This document shows, in pieces, positions 7,515 through 14,899 of a DNA stretch of 16,891 bases (the stretch's first letter is position 1; the number at the start of each line of letters is the position of its first letter). The DNA comes from Pseudomonadota bacterium (lineage in GTDB: Bacteria > Pseudomonadota > Alphaproteobacteria > Rhizobiales > Tepidamorphaceae). Position numbers and translations under genes: made by a program. The stretch spans positions 1 through 16,891 of the forward strand of contig JAEYRQ010000101.1 of the NCBI GenBank assembly GCA_023435545.1, in the 5' to 3' direction. The notes beneath the pieces are model-generated. The model ran no database searches, was not told the DNA's origin, and saw nothing but the letters and a program-made list of their open reading frames with translations.

Positions 7515-7705
7515 ATCATCCATTTTTTGAGGAAGACGTCCAGTATCAATCAGGCAATGATCGCATGTCGGATATCGTTGCCTTGCCAAGATTATGCCCC
7601 TGCTTTATGCAGGTCGCATCTTGTTTGGGCAGCGAGTCTCGGCGCTGCGGCGGCTGCGGCAACGGTCTGCGGCAGACCCGTGGCGCGGCAGCGCAGGGAA
7701 CAGGC

Positions 7706-8482
7706 ATGGCTCTCAAAGGTATCACGCGGGCGCTCGACGTACTCGCTCACATCGCGGTCCAGCCCGGCCGCGCCTCCGAGATCGCCGACCGCATGGGGGT
7801 GGCCTGGGCGACCATGCACCGCACGCTCAGCCAGCTCGAGAAGGGTGGCTTTCTGCGCCGCGAACCGGACACGAATCGCTACGTGATCGGCCAGAAGATG
7901 TGGATGATCGGCAGCGCCTACATGGCCAATCATCCCACCTTCAACAAGGCCCTGCCCTATCTGTCGGACGCCGTCACACGCAGCCAGGCGATCGTGCAGT
8001 TCGTCGAGCGCGTCGAGGATTCAGCAATTGCGCTGTTCACCCAGTCGGCGACGCACGAATTGCTGCCCATGACGACGCTCGGCCACGCCATCCCGCTGCA
8101 TTGCGGCTCGAAGGGCCAGGTGCTGCTCGCCTTCGCCGGCGCTGCCGACATCGACGACTACCTGTCGCGGCCGCTGGCGCGACTGACGCCGAAGACCATC
8201 ACCGACCAGGAGCAGCTGCGCGAGCGCCTCGCCCAGATCCGCGCCGACGGCTATGCCGTGACCGAGGGCGACGTGCAGGTATTCACCCGCTCGGTCGCCG
8301 CCCCGGTCTTCGACCGCACCGGGCGCGCCGTCGCATCGATCTCCTTCATCGAGATGAAGTCGGACACCACCGGCGCCAGCCGCCAGGCCAAGCAGATCGA
8401 ACTGGTCTGCCGCGTCGCCAATGCCGTCTCCTCCACCCTCGACTGGCGCCCTGGCGACCGAATGGCGTCGGCGGGGGCGTAG
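7706..8482 (+). CDS. IclR-family transcriptional regulator
   Basis: This 258-residue protein has the standard IclR architecture. The N-terminal winged helix-turn-helix covers about residues 4-60, with the recognition region GVAWATMHRTLSQLEKGGFL at 31-50. The effector domain covers about 80-245, with the family stretch IPLHCGSKGQVLLAF (129-143) lining the ligand pocket and DGYAVTEGDVQVFTRSVAAPVFDRTG (181-206). The ATG at 7706 was chosen because AGGGA lies 6 bases upstream and MALKGITRALDVL is the usual IclR start. The protein should bind a small ligand and control adjacent catabolic genes. It lies between the importer operon and the creatininase/amidohydrolase pair, both of which carry the same palindrome, so it probably regulates both. 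Whether it activates or represses cannot be told. Confidence 0.93.
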   Translation: MALKGITRALDVLAHIAVQPGRASEIADRMGVAWATMHRTLSQLEKGGFLRREPDTNRYVIGQKMWMIGSAYMANHPTFNKALPYLSDAVTRSQAIVQFVERVEDSAIALFTQSATHELLPMTTLGHAIPLHCGSKGQVLLAFAGAADIDDYLSRPLARLTPKTITDQEQLRERLAQIRADGYAVTEGDVQVFTRSVAAPVFDRTGRAVASISFIEMKSDTTGASRQAKQIELVCRVANAVSSTLDWRPGDRMASAGA

Positions 8483-8525
8483 GGCGCCGGGGCCATCGCG
8501 CACTCCCCCAGAGCAAACTCACCCC

Positions 8526-8627
8526 CGTCATCCCGGACGGCCCCGAGGCCAATCGGATCGGGAGGGCAGGACGGCACGCCGGTTAGGCGCCCCGATCCCG
8601 GCTCGCCGCTTCGCAGCGCCCGGGATG
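8526..8627. repeat. Intergenic palindromic element between convergent genes
   Basis: The gap between iclR and the creatininase-like gene contains CATCCCGG (8529-8536) and its exact complement CCGGGATG (8620-8627). Inside this is a tighter hairpin, ATCCCGG (8595-8601) with CCGGGAT (8620-8626), plus a further CGC/GCG pairing in the loop. The end sequence CGTCATCCCGG (8526-8536) recurs inverted as CCGGGATGACG at 11315-11325. This looks like a degraded copy of a short dispersed palindromic repeat of the kind common in Rhizobiales intergenic DNA. Here it may also serve as a bidirectional terminator for the two convergent genes. Confidence 0.5.
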
Positions 8628-8675
8628 CCGCGGCTTAAGGATGAGCCGGGCCGAGGGATTCGATCCCGCTAGTCC

Positions 8676-9479
8676 CTACCTGACGGAAGCGTCGCCGCCG
8701 TCCTTGCGCTCGGTGTAGGAGCCCTGGAGGTTGCGCATCATGTTGACCAGCGCATCGACGGTCGCGGCCAGGAACCTCTCGCCGGACTCGGCGCTCGCCA
8801 CATGCGGGTCGCCGAAGATCGAGGCGTGATTGGTCTCAGGGTTCGGGCGGCGGCCATAGGTGCGGATCGGCTCCATCGGCGCCACGAGATCCCAGCCGAC
8901 CAGCGGCGCGTAGACGCCCTCGAGCCGGTCCATGTGGACGAGATGCGGCCGGGTTGCGAGCTGAAACGAGGTCTCGTACTCGCCGGCGTGGCCCATGCCG
9001 CCGACTTTCGATTTCCGAAGCGCATGGACCGCCGCGGCGCCCGGCTCCCAATAACTCACCGCCGTCACCTTGAACTCGAAGTCGAGGTCGAGGTCGTCGA
9101 CCAGGCGGCGGGCGACCGCATCGTTACTGGTGCCGTTCGGCCGGTTGCCGTTGAGCAGCAGAAGCTGGCGGAAGCCCTGGCGGATCAGCGCCGCGCCGAT
9201 CTCGTAGACAAGCTGCTGATAGGTCGGGATCGACAGCGAGATGGTCCCGGGAAAGTGCTCGAAGGTCTTCGACACCCCATAGGCGACCGGCGGCGCCACC
9301 ACCGCGTCGATCCGCTCGGCCAGCGCCACCGCCATCCATTCCGCCTGATGGGTGTCGGTGTCACAGGGCATGTGCGGCCCGTGCGATTCCGTCGCCCCTG
9401 TCGGAACGATGACGAGCTTGCCGGCGTCGATCGCCGCGCGCACCTCGTCATAGGTCATGTGTGAGAGACGGACTTCCAT
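8676..9479 (-). CDS. Creatininase-family protein with altered metal motif
   Basis: This 267-residue protein has the creatininase/MftE fold, a family of metal-dependent hydrolases acting on amides and related bonds. The ATG at 9479 is preceded by GGAGGGG at 4 bases, a strong site. Upstream in-frame codons would run through the palindrome at 9503-9521. PTGATESHGPHMP contains Glu31 and His33, and Asp42 lies in the following CDTDTH, matching Glu34, His36 and Asp45 of Pseudomonas creatininase with identical spacing. GHAGEYETS (163-171) is also conserved. However, the segment that normally reads NGHxEN or NGHGGN is LLNGNRPNG (108-116), so the metal His is Asn112 and the usual acidic partner position is Pro114. 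It may be a divergent hydrolase with different metal use, or inactive. It is divergent from the amidohydrolase gene. Confidence 0.88.
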   Translation of the reverse strand: MEVRLSHMTYDEVRAAIDAGKLVIVPTGATESHGPHMPCDTDTHQAEWMAVALAERIDAVVAPPVAYGVSKTFEHFPGTISLSIPTYQQLVYEIGAALIRQGFRQLLLLNGNRPNGTSNDAVARRLVDDLDLDFEFKVTAVSYWEPGAAAVHALRKSKVGGMGHAGEYETSFQLATRPHLVHMDRLEGVYAPLVGWDLVAPMEPIRTYGRRPNPETNHASIFGDPHVASAESGERFLAATVDALVNMMRNLQGSYTERKDGGDASVR

Positions 9480-9632
9480 GGCACCCCTCCGGCACGGCGT
9501 GAATATCCACATATTGGATATCGTATGCACCGTTGGGACACAATGCGAAGCTCCCCCGGCCCCAATTCCCGCTTAACTGCCGGTGTGGCACTGGCCTACA
9601 GTGGTGGGTATCGGCAATGCGGGAGCGGGGAC
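9480..9632. promoter_or_regulatory. Divergent promoter region of creatininase-like and amidohydrolase genes
   Basis: These 153 bases serve both genes. The region contains the palindrome at 9503-9521, 23 bases before the creatininase-like start and about 110 bases before the amidohydrolase start. Strong ribosome binding sites flank it: GGAGGGG on the minus side and GGGAGCGGGG just before 9633. I found no confident -35/-10 pair. The operator position close to the creatininase-like start would suit repression of that gene. Confidence 0.5.
9503..9521. promoter_or_regulatory. Operator-like inverted repeat, copy 2 (perfect)
   Basis: The sequence ATATCCA-CATAT-TGGATAT is a perfect inverted repeat with 7-base arms and a 5-base AT-rich spacer. 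It matches the repeat at 7496-7514 in arms, spacing and total length (ATATCCW-N5-TGGATAY). Both sit in intergenic regions of one gene cluster on either side of an IclR gene, which makes a common regulator likely. Binding is inferred, not shown. Confidence 0.68.
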
Positions 9633-11300
9633 ATGGCGGAAACGGCGGACATCATCATCGAGAACGGGCGAGTGCTGACAATGGAGCCGTCCGCGCCACA
9701 AGCCGAAGCCGTGGCGATTGCGGGCAACACGATCCTCGCCGTTGGCAGCCGCGGCGATATGGGTGCGCTGAAAGACTCGGGAACGCGGGTCATCGACGCG
9801 GCGGGCTGCACCGTGCTGCCGGGCTTCAACGAAGGGCACCTGCACCTGTTCGCCGGCGCGGCGGAGCTCGACCACCTGCAGCTCGCCGGCGTGCACGGGC
9901 GCGAGGCTCTCGCATCGGCGGTGCACGCCTACGCTGCCGGGCGCCCCAGAGATCCCCTGATCACCGCGCAGAGTGCCGACTACACCATCCTCTCGGTGGA
10001 TGAGCCGGTCACCCGGCAGGATCTCGATGCGATCCTGCCGGACCGGCCGTTCATCATGTTCGCGCCCGACCACCACACCGCCTGGGCGAACACCGCGGCG
10101 CTCGAGAAGGCCTGCATCCTGAGCGGCCGGGAGATCGGCGTCGGCAACGAGATCGTCATGGGGCCGGACGGGCTGGCGGCAGGCGAACTGCGCGAGAACG
10201 AGGCCTTCGATCCGGTTCTGCTGCTCGGCTCGGCCGGCACCCGGTTCCGCCTCGGCCTGTCGACCGGCGGTGAGCCGAACCCTGCCCCGACGCCGGCCGA
10301 GCGCGCCTTCGACCTCGACCTGATGCGCAAGGGGCTGGCGCACGCCGCCCGGCATGGCCTGACCTCGCTGCAGAACATGGACGGCAACCTCTACCAGCTC
10401 GAGCTGCTGGGCGAACTGGAGCGCTCGGGCGAGCTGACGGCGCGGGCACGGGTTCCGTTCCACTTCAAGAACTTCATGCAGTTTGAGGATCTGGAGCGCG
10501 CCGAGGAGATGCGCCGCCGGTTCAATTCGCCGATGCTGGCGTCTGGCGTCGTCAAGCTGTTCGTCGACGGCGTGCTCGACTCCTGGACGGCGGTGATGCT
10601 GGATGACTATGCCGACCGGCCCGGCTGGCGCGGCGAGCCGCTGTTCGACGCGGACCATTTTGCCCGCATCGCCGTCGAGGCGGACCGGCGCGGCTTCCAG
10701 ATCGCCGTGCATGCGATCGGCGACGGGGCGGTGAGGATCGTGCTCGACGGCTACGAGGCCGCGCGCCGGGCGAACGGGCCGCGCGATTCCCGCCACCGCA
10801 TCGAGCACATCGAGGTGGTGCATCCAGACGACATCGGACGCTTCGCGCAACTCGGTGTCGCAGCCTCCATGCAGCCGATCCATGCACCGGGGACCGGATT
10901 CCCGCTGGAGCCGACAGTGAGCCGCATCGGCCGGGCGAAGTGGCCCTACGCCTATGCCTGGCAAACACTCAGGGACGCGGGCGCCCGGCTGATCTTTGCC
11001 ACCGACTGGCCGGTCTCGCCGATCGACCCGATGGCCTGCATCCAGGCAGCGCTCACCCGCAAATCCTGGAGCGAGGACGACCCGGACCAGCGGCAGACCC
11101 TGATGGACTCGCTCGCGAGCTACACGCGCGACAGCGCCTGGATCGAGTTCATGGAAGGCGCAAAGGGCCGCCTCTCGCCGGGGCTGCTGGCCGATCTCGT
11201 CATCCTCGACGCCGATCTCGAGACGACGGAACCCGACGCGATCGGGACGGTGCGACCGATGATGACGATCTGTGACGGCCGAGTGGTCTATGAGGCCTGA
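9633..11300 (+). CDS. Amidohydrolase, YtcJ/Amidohydro_3 type
   Basis: This 555-residue cytoplasmic metal-dependent amidohydrolase resembles YtcJ and N-substituted formamide deformylase (NfdA). The ATG at 9633 follows GGGAGCGGGG. The open frame extends 36 codons upstream but has no family similarity there. The small N- and C-terminal beta parts (IIIENGRVLTM, 8-18; LADLVILDADLE, 519-530) enclose a TIM barrel. Metal-site features in order are PGFNEGHLHLF (His69, His71), VVKLFVDGVLDS (Lys308), IAVHAIGDGAV (His360), HRIEHIEVV (His392) and FATDWPVSP (Asp458). Family members cleave amide or formamide bonds of small compounds; the substrate here is unknown. It shares its promoter region and palindrome with the creatininase-like gene, and the LOG gene follows 84 bases downstream on the same strand. 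Confidence 0.93.
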   Translation: MAETADIIIENGRVLTMEPSAPQAEAVAIAGNTILAVGSRGDMGALKDSGTRVIDAAGCTVLPGFNEGHLHLFAGAAELDHLQLAGVHGREALASAVHAYAAGRPRDPLITAQSADYTILSVDEPVTRQDLDAILPDRPFIMFAPDHHTAWANTAALEKACILSGREIGVGNEIVMGPDGLAAGELRENEAFDPVLLLGSAGTRFRLGLSTGGEPNPAPTPAERAFDLDLMRKGLAHAARHGLTSLQNMDGNLYQLELLGELERSGELTARARVPFHFKNFMQFEDLERAEEMRRRFNSPMLASGVVKLFVDGVLDSWTAVMLDDYADRPGWRGEPLFDADHFARIAVEADRRGFQIAVHAIGDGAVRIVLDGYEAARRANGPRDSRHRIEHIEVVHPDDIGRFAQLGVAASMQPIHAPGTGFPLEPTVSRIGRAKWPYAYAWQTLRDAGARLIFATDWPVSPIDPMACIQAALTRKSWSEDDPDQRQTLMDSLASYTRDSAWIEFMEGAKGRLSPGLLADLVILDADLETTEPDAIGTVRPMMTICDGRVVYEA

Positions 11301-11310
11301 GGCCTGCCGC

Positions 11311-11334
11311 ACTCCCGGGATGACGCGGGGGAGT
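11311..11334 (+). terminator. Weak hairpin after the amidohydrolase gene, with repeat remnant
   Basis: ACTCCC (11311-11316) can pair with GGGAGT (11329-11334), 10 bases past the amidohydrolase stop. There is no T-run. The loop contains CCGGGATGACG (11315-11325), an inverted copy of the repeat end at 8526-8536, so this is probably a fragment of that dispersed palindrome that may help end transcription. Confidence 0.3.
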
Positions 11335-11384
11335 CCGGCCGCTAGAACGGACCGCTGACAACAACGGCGGACCGCGACAGACCA

Positions 11385-12179
11385 ATGCCCGACAACGGAC
11401 CCCAGAAGCATTCACCCTCCTACCTGCTGCCGGCGGTGGACGAGGAGTTCCTGCTGGGAGATTCCATGCGGGGCGTCCGCTTCATGCTGGAATACGCCAA
11501 GGCGGAGGAGCACCTGCGGGCCTGGGGCATCCGCTCGACGATCGTCGTGTTCGGCAGCGCCCGCGTCGGCGAGGACGGCGATCCGCGGCATGTGCGCTGG
11601 TACAACGAGGCACGCGCCTTCGGCCGCATTGCCTCCGAACGCGGCGGAGCGCTCGGCCCGGTCGGCGGGATCCTCGACAACGTGATCGCCACCGGCGGCG
11701 GGCCGGGCATCATGGAGGCGGCGAACCGGGGCGCGCGCGACGTCGGCGCGCCGACCATCGGCTTCAACATCCGGCTGCCGCACGAGCAGGAACCGAACGC
11801 CTACTCGACGCCCGATCTCACCTTCCAGTTCCACTACTTCGCCATGCGCAAGATGCACCTCGCGATGCGCGCCAACGCGCTGGTGGTGTTTCCCGGCGGC
11901 TTCGGGACGCTCGACGAACTGTTCGAGATCCTGACTCTCTCGCAGACCGGCAAGGCTCCGAGCGTGCCGACCGTGCTGTTCAACCAGGACTACTGGCGGC
12001 GCATCATCAACTTCGAGGCGCTGGCCGAGGCCGGGATGATCGCGCCCGGCGACACCAGGCTGTTCGACTATGCCGATAGCGCCGAGGCGGTCTGGGAGAC
12101 GCTGCTGGCCCGAGGTCTGAAGGCGCATACCCAGACCCCCGGCCCCGAGCCGCTCGAGCCGCCGCATCCGGACGTGTGA
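11385..12179 (+). CDS. LOG-family protein (TIGR00730 type), possible nucleotide phosphoribohydrolase
   Basis: This 264-residue protein belongs to the Rossmann-fold LOG family. Characterised members release the base from nucleoside 5'-monophosphates (cytokinin activation in plants and bacteria, purine nucleotide cleavage by PpnN). GGGPGIMEAA is at 104-113, FAMRK at 152-156, and the hallmark PGGFGTLDE at 170-178 holds the catalytic Glu. The N-terminal segment with DEEFLLGDSMRGVRFMLEY (19-37) is characteristic of the longer proteobacterial subgroup, so I keep the ATG at 11385 although its ribosome binding site is weak. The ATG at 11466, with GGGAG upstream, is the alternative but would remove part of that segment. 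It is co-directional with the amidohydrolase (84-base gap) and convergent with the metallo-beta-lactamase gene. Its reaction in this organism is not determined. Confidence 0.9.
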   Translation: MPDNGPQKHSPSYLLPAVDEEFLLGDSMRGVRFMLEYAKAEEHLRAWGIRSTIVVFGSARVGEDGDPRHVRWYNEARAFGRIASERGGALGPVGGILDNVIATGGGPGIMEAANRGARDVGAPTIGFNIRLPHEQEPNAYSTPDLTFQFHYFAMRKMHLAMRANALVVFPGGFGTLDELFEILTLSQTGKAPSVPTVLFNQDYWRRIINFEALAEAGMIAPGDTRLFDYADSAEAVWETLLARGLKAHTQTPGPEPLEPPHPDV

Positions 12180-12246
12180 GCCCGGCGCTCACCCGGGAAA
12201 CGCCGCATTCGCCGAACGAACCGGCAGGCTTCCCTGAGCCCGTCGG

Positions 12247-13836
12247 CTACTCCTCCGGCTCGAGCGCGCGCCGCAGCCGCCGCAGCACGACCTGGCGGGC
12301 CCGCTCGTCGGGCTCGGCCTCGATACGGTCGTTGATGTCGAGGATCAGCCGCGACAGGTCGTTGTGCCAGTCGAGATGGGCGACATGCTCGGGGGCGATG
12401 CGCCGGCGCAGCCCCTCGTGGACGACGCGCGGCTCGGCGCCCGAGAGATTGTAGACGTCGTCGATCAGCGGCGCGACCACGCGCGAGCGCGGCATCGAAC
12501 GGTCAGCGATACGGGCGATCAGCCCATTGATCGCCGGCATCTCCCCGTGGACCAGGAAGACGCCTCGCCGGATCGGTCCGCGCGCGGCGATCCAGTCGGC
12601 GAGTTCCGGCCCGTCGGCATGTCCGGAATAGCTGTCGATCGAGCGGATGGCGGCGCGCACCCGCACCGCGTCGCCGCGGATGCGGACGGGATTGCTCCCG
12701 TCCAGCAGCAGCCGGCCGAGCGTGCCCTCCGCCTGATAGCCGACCATCAGCACGGTGGCGTCCGCCCGCCAGAGGTGGTTCTCCAGATGGTGGCGGATGC
12801 GGCCCGCCTCGCACATGCCGCTGGCGGCGACGACAATGTGGAAGCCGCGCAGCCTCCCCACCGCCTTGGAATCCTCCACCGACTGGGCAAACCGCAGGTC
12901 CGGCGAGCGGAACGCCTTGACCATCGCCTGCCCGCCCTCCAGATGGCGGGCGTGCTTCAGGAAGACGTCGGAGGCACGGATCGCCAGTGGGGAATCGATG
13001 AACACCGGCGCCCTCGGAACAGCGCCCGCATCCATCAGCCCGATCAGGTCGGTGACGACCTCCTGCGTCCGCTCGACCGCAAAGGATGGGATCAGCATCG
13101 CACCACCGCGGGCGGCCGCGGCCGTCACCTCGGCAGCGAGCCGGGCGCGGCGCTGGGCGGGGGCGCGGTCGCGCCGGTCGGTCGCACCATAGGTCGATTC
13201 GCACACGACCCAGTCGAAGCCCGCCGGCGCGTCCGGATCGGGATGCAGCATCTTCTCGTCGGGACCGATATCGCCGGAGAACAGGATGCGCAGCCGGTCC
13301 TCGCCCGCCTCGGTTTCGACCTCGATCGACGCGGAGCCGAGCAGGTGGCCGGCATTCCAGAACCGGGCGCGGACGCCGTCGGCGACGGTCACCCAGCGCT
13401 GGTAGTCGACCGGTCGGAAGAGATCGACGCAGGCCTCGGCATCGGCGACCGTGTAGATCGGCGCGACCTCCGGGTTGCCGCTGCGCCGGTTGCGGCGGTT
13501 GAGGAAATCGACCTCGCTCTCCTGGATGCTGGCTGAATCCGGCAGCATCACCGAGCACAGGTCCATGGTCGGCTCAGTGGCGTGGATCGTGCCCCGGTAG
13601 CCGGCGCGGGTCAGCTTCGGCAGCAGGCCCGAATGGTCGATATGGGCGTGGGTGAGCAGCACCGCATCGAGGCGGTGCGGATCGAAGGGGAAGGGCTCGT
13701 AGTTCAGCTCCTTCTCGGTCTTCGAGCCCTGGAACATGCCGCAGTCGACGAGGACGCGGGCGCGGCCGGTGTCGAGCAGGAAGCCCGAGCCGGTGACGGT
13801 GCGGGCGGCGCCGCAGAATCGGAGAACAGGTGCCAT
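12247..13836 (-). CDS. MBL-fold metallo-hydrolase with beta-CASP domain (RNase-like, CPSF/YSH1 type)
   Basis: This 529-residue protein is a predicted zinc-dependent RNA-processing nuclease of the bacterial CPSF-like group. The metallo-beta-lactamase core holds HAHIDH (His63, His65, Asp67, His68), NAGHLLGS (His164) and FSGDIGP (Asp189). The beta-CASP insert holds ESTYG (Glu213, motif A), GRIRHHLEN (His349/350, motif B) and YSGHADGPEL (His406, motif C). All catalytic positions are present. The ATG at 13836 opens directly into MAPVLRFCGAARTVTGS, the usual start of this family. A TTG at 13872 would add 12 residues of no similarity. It lies 65 bases downstream of the alcohol dehydrogenase gene on the same strand, so co-transcription is likely. 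Cellular targets are unknown. Confidence 0.93.
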   Translation of the reverse strand: MAPVLRFCGAARTVTGSGFLLDTGRARVLVDCGMFQGSKTEKELNYEPFPFDPHRLDAVLLTHAHIDHSGLLPKLTRAGYRGTIHATEPTMDLCSVMLPDSASIQESEVDFLNRRNRRSGNPEVAPIYTVADAEACVDLFRPVDYQRWVTVADGVRARFWNAGHLLGSASIEVETEAGEDRLRILFSGDIGPDEKMLHPDPDAPAGFDWVVCESTYGATDRRDRAPAQRRARLAAEVTAAAARGGAMLIPSFAVERTQEVVTDLIGLMDAGAVPRAPVFIDSPLAIRASDVFLKHARHLEGGQAMVKAFRSPDLRFAQSVEDSKAVGRLRGFHIVVAASGMCEAGRIRHHLENHLWRADATVLMVGYQAEGTLGRLLLDGSNPVRIRGDAVRVRAAIRSIDSYSGHADGPELADWIAARGPIRRGVFLVHGEMPAINGLIARIADRSMPRSRVVAPLIDDVYNLSGAEPRVVHEGLRRRIAPEHVAHLDWHNDLSRLILDINDRIEAEPDERARQVVLRRLRRALEPEE

Positions 13837-13901
13837 CCTGCGAACATTGCCCCTCAGGGCAGCCCCGGCCAAGCAGGTTCTCGCCGGAACACCGGTTCAG
13901 T

Positions 13902-14885
13902 TCAGGGCACGAGCACGGCTGCGCCGGTCAGCGCACCATCGCGCAGCCGCGTCAGCGCCTCGTTCGCCCCTTCCAGCGCAAACGCTTCCACCGTGGTCAC
14001 GACCGGCACCTCGGCGGCGAGGCGGAGAAAATCCTCGCCGTCGGCCCGGGTCAGGTTGGCCACCGAGCGGACCGTCCGCTCGCCCCACAGGATCTCATAC
14101 GGGAAGGAGGGGATGTCGCTCATGTGGATGCCGGCGCAGACCACCGTGCCGCCCTTGCGCACCGCTCTGAGCGCGGCCGGGACCAGCGGGCCGGCCGGCG
14201 CGAAGATGATCGCCGCATCGAGCGGCTCCGGCGCCGCCTCGTCCGAGCTGCCTGCCCAATCGGCACCGAGATCCAGCGCGAAGCCCTGCGCCGCCGTATC
14301 CCCCGGTCGGGTGAAGGCGAAGACCGATTGGCCCTCGTGGCGGGCTACCTGCGCCATGATGTGGGCAGCGGCTCCAAAGCCGTAGATGCCGATCGTCCGC
14401 GCCTCTCCGGCCATGCGGTGGGCGCGGTGGCCGATCAGCCCGGCGCAGAGCAACGGGGCGGCATGGAGATCGTCAAAGGCCGACGGCAGCGGAAAACAGT
14501 AGCGCGCATCGGCGAGCGTGACGTCCGCATAGCCGCCGTCGATCTGGTAGCCGGTGAAGCGGGCGGCATCGCACAGGTTTTCGCGACCCGACCGGCAATA
14601 GCGGCAGGTCCCGCAGGTCCATCCGAGCCAGGGAATGCCGACGCGGTCGCCGTCCCTCAGGCCGGAAACGCCGGGCCCCGTCGCCATTACATGGCCGACG
14701 ATCTCGTGTCCCGGAACGATGGGGTATCGAATGTCGGGCAGTTCCCCGTCGACCACGTGCAGATCGGTCCGGCAGACGCCGCAGGCTGCGACCCGCACCA
14801 GAACCTGCCCCTCGCCGGGAACGGGAGGCGGCCGCTCGCGGAGCATCAGAGGAGTCCGCGGAGCCTCGAGCACCATCGCCCGCAT
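13902..14885 (-). CDS. Zinc-dependent alcohol dehydrogenase family protein
   Basis: This is a 327-residue medium-chain dehydrogenase/reductase. Catalytic zinc ligands are Cys38 (CGVCRTDLH), His60-Glu61 (GHEIVG) and Cys147 (LLCAG). The structural zinc site is CGTCRYCRSGRENLC with Cys91, 94, 97 and 105. The nucleotide-binding motif is IYGFGAAAH (167-175). The second strand ends FAFTR rather than with an acidic residue, which leans toward NADP(H), though this is only suggestive. It should interconvert an alcohol and aldehyde; the substrate is unknown. The start codon at 14885 lies 14 bases past the lectin stop, and its ribosome binding site (AGGTGAG, 14900-14894) touches that stop codon, so translation is probably coupled. 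The metallo-beta-lactamase gene follows. Confidence 0.93.
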   Translation of the reverse strand: MRAMVLEAPRTPLMLRERPPPVPGEGQVLVRVAACGVCRTDLHVVDGELPDIRYPIVPGHEIVGHVMATGPGVSGLRDGDRVGIPWLGWTCGTCRYCRSGRENLCDAARFTGYQIDGGYADVTLADARYCFPLPSAFDDLHAAPLLCAGLIGHRAHRMAGEARTIGIYGFGAAAHIMAQVARHEGQSVFAFTRPGDTAAQGFALDLGADWAGSSDEAAPEPLDAAIIFAPAGPLVPAALRAVRKGGTVVCAGIHMSDIPSFPYEILWGERTVRSVANLTRADGEDFLRLAAEVPVVTTVEAFALEGANEALTRLRDGALTGAAVLVP

Positions 14886-14899
14886 CGGTGCTGCTCACC

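Larger units (their letters stand above)
7196..7705. other. Long divergent intergenic region between importer operon and iclR
   Basis: I see no convincing gene in these 510 bases. An open frame from an ATG at 7565 runs into iclR, but its extra 47 residues are Cys/Arg-rich and unlike IclR proteins. The region holds the operator-like palindrome at 7496-7514 and a neighbouring half-site at 7518-7522. A possible promoter for the importer lies on the minus strand: TTGAAT at 7350-7345, 16 bases, TAGCAT at 7328-7323. A GC-rich inverted repeat, GCCGCC/GGCGGC, is at 7431-7450. The importer leader would be about 120 bases. I could not match it to any riboswitch class. Confidence 0.5.

Noticed and set aside
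7565..7705. 47-residue N-terminal extension of the IclR protein
   Set aside because: It is Cys/Arg-rich with no similarity to the family and no good ribosome binding site, whereas 7706 has one and matches the usual family start.
9480..9530. Upstream start for the creatininase-like protein
   Set aside because: It would cross the perfect palindrome and absorb the GGAGGGG ribosome binding site that serves the ATG at 9479.
9586..9600. Sigma-54-like promoter (TGGCAC) before the amidohydrolase
   Set aside because: The -24 half is present, but the GC of the -12 element is missing at the required spacing.
9573..11411. A 612-codon open frame on the minus strand opposite the amidohydrolase
   Set aside because: It is a mirror frame of a gene with all metal-site motifs intact. 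The composition is biased and no domain is seen.
12181..12197. Inverted repeat CCCGG/CCGGG between the LOG and metallo-beta-lactamase genes
   Set aside because: Five base pairs in GC-rich DNA is expected by chance.
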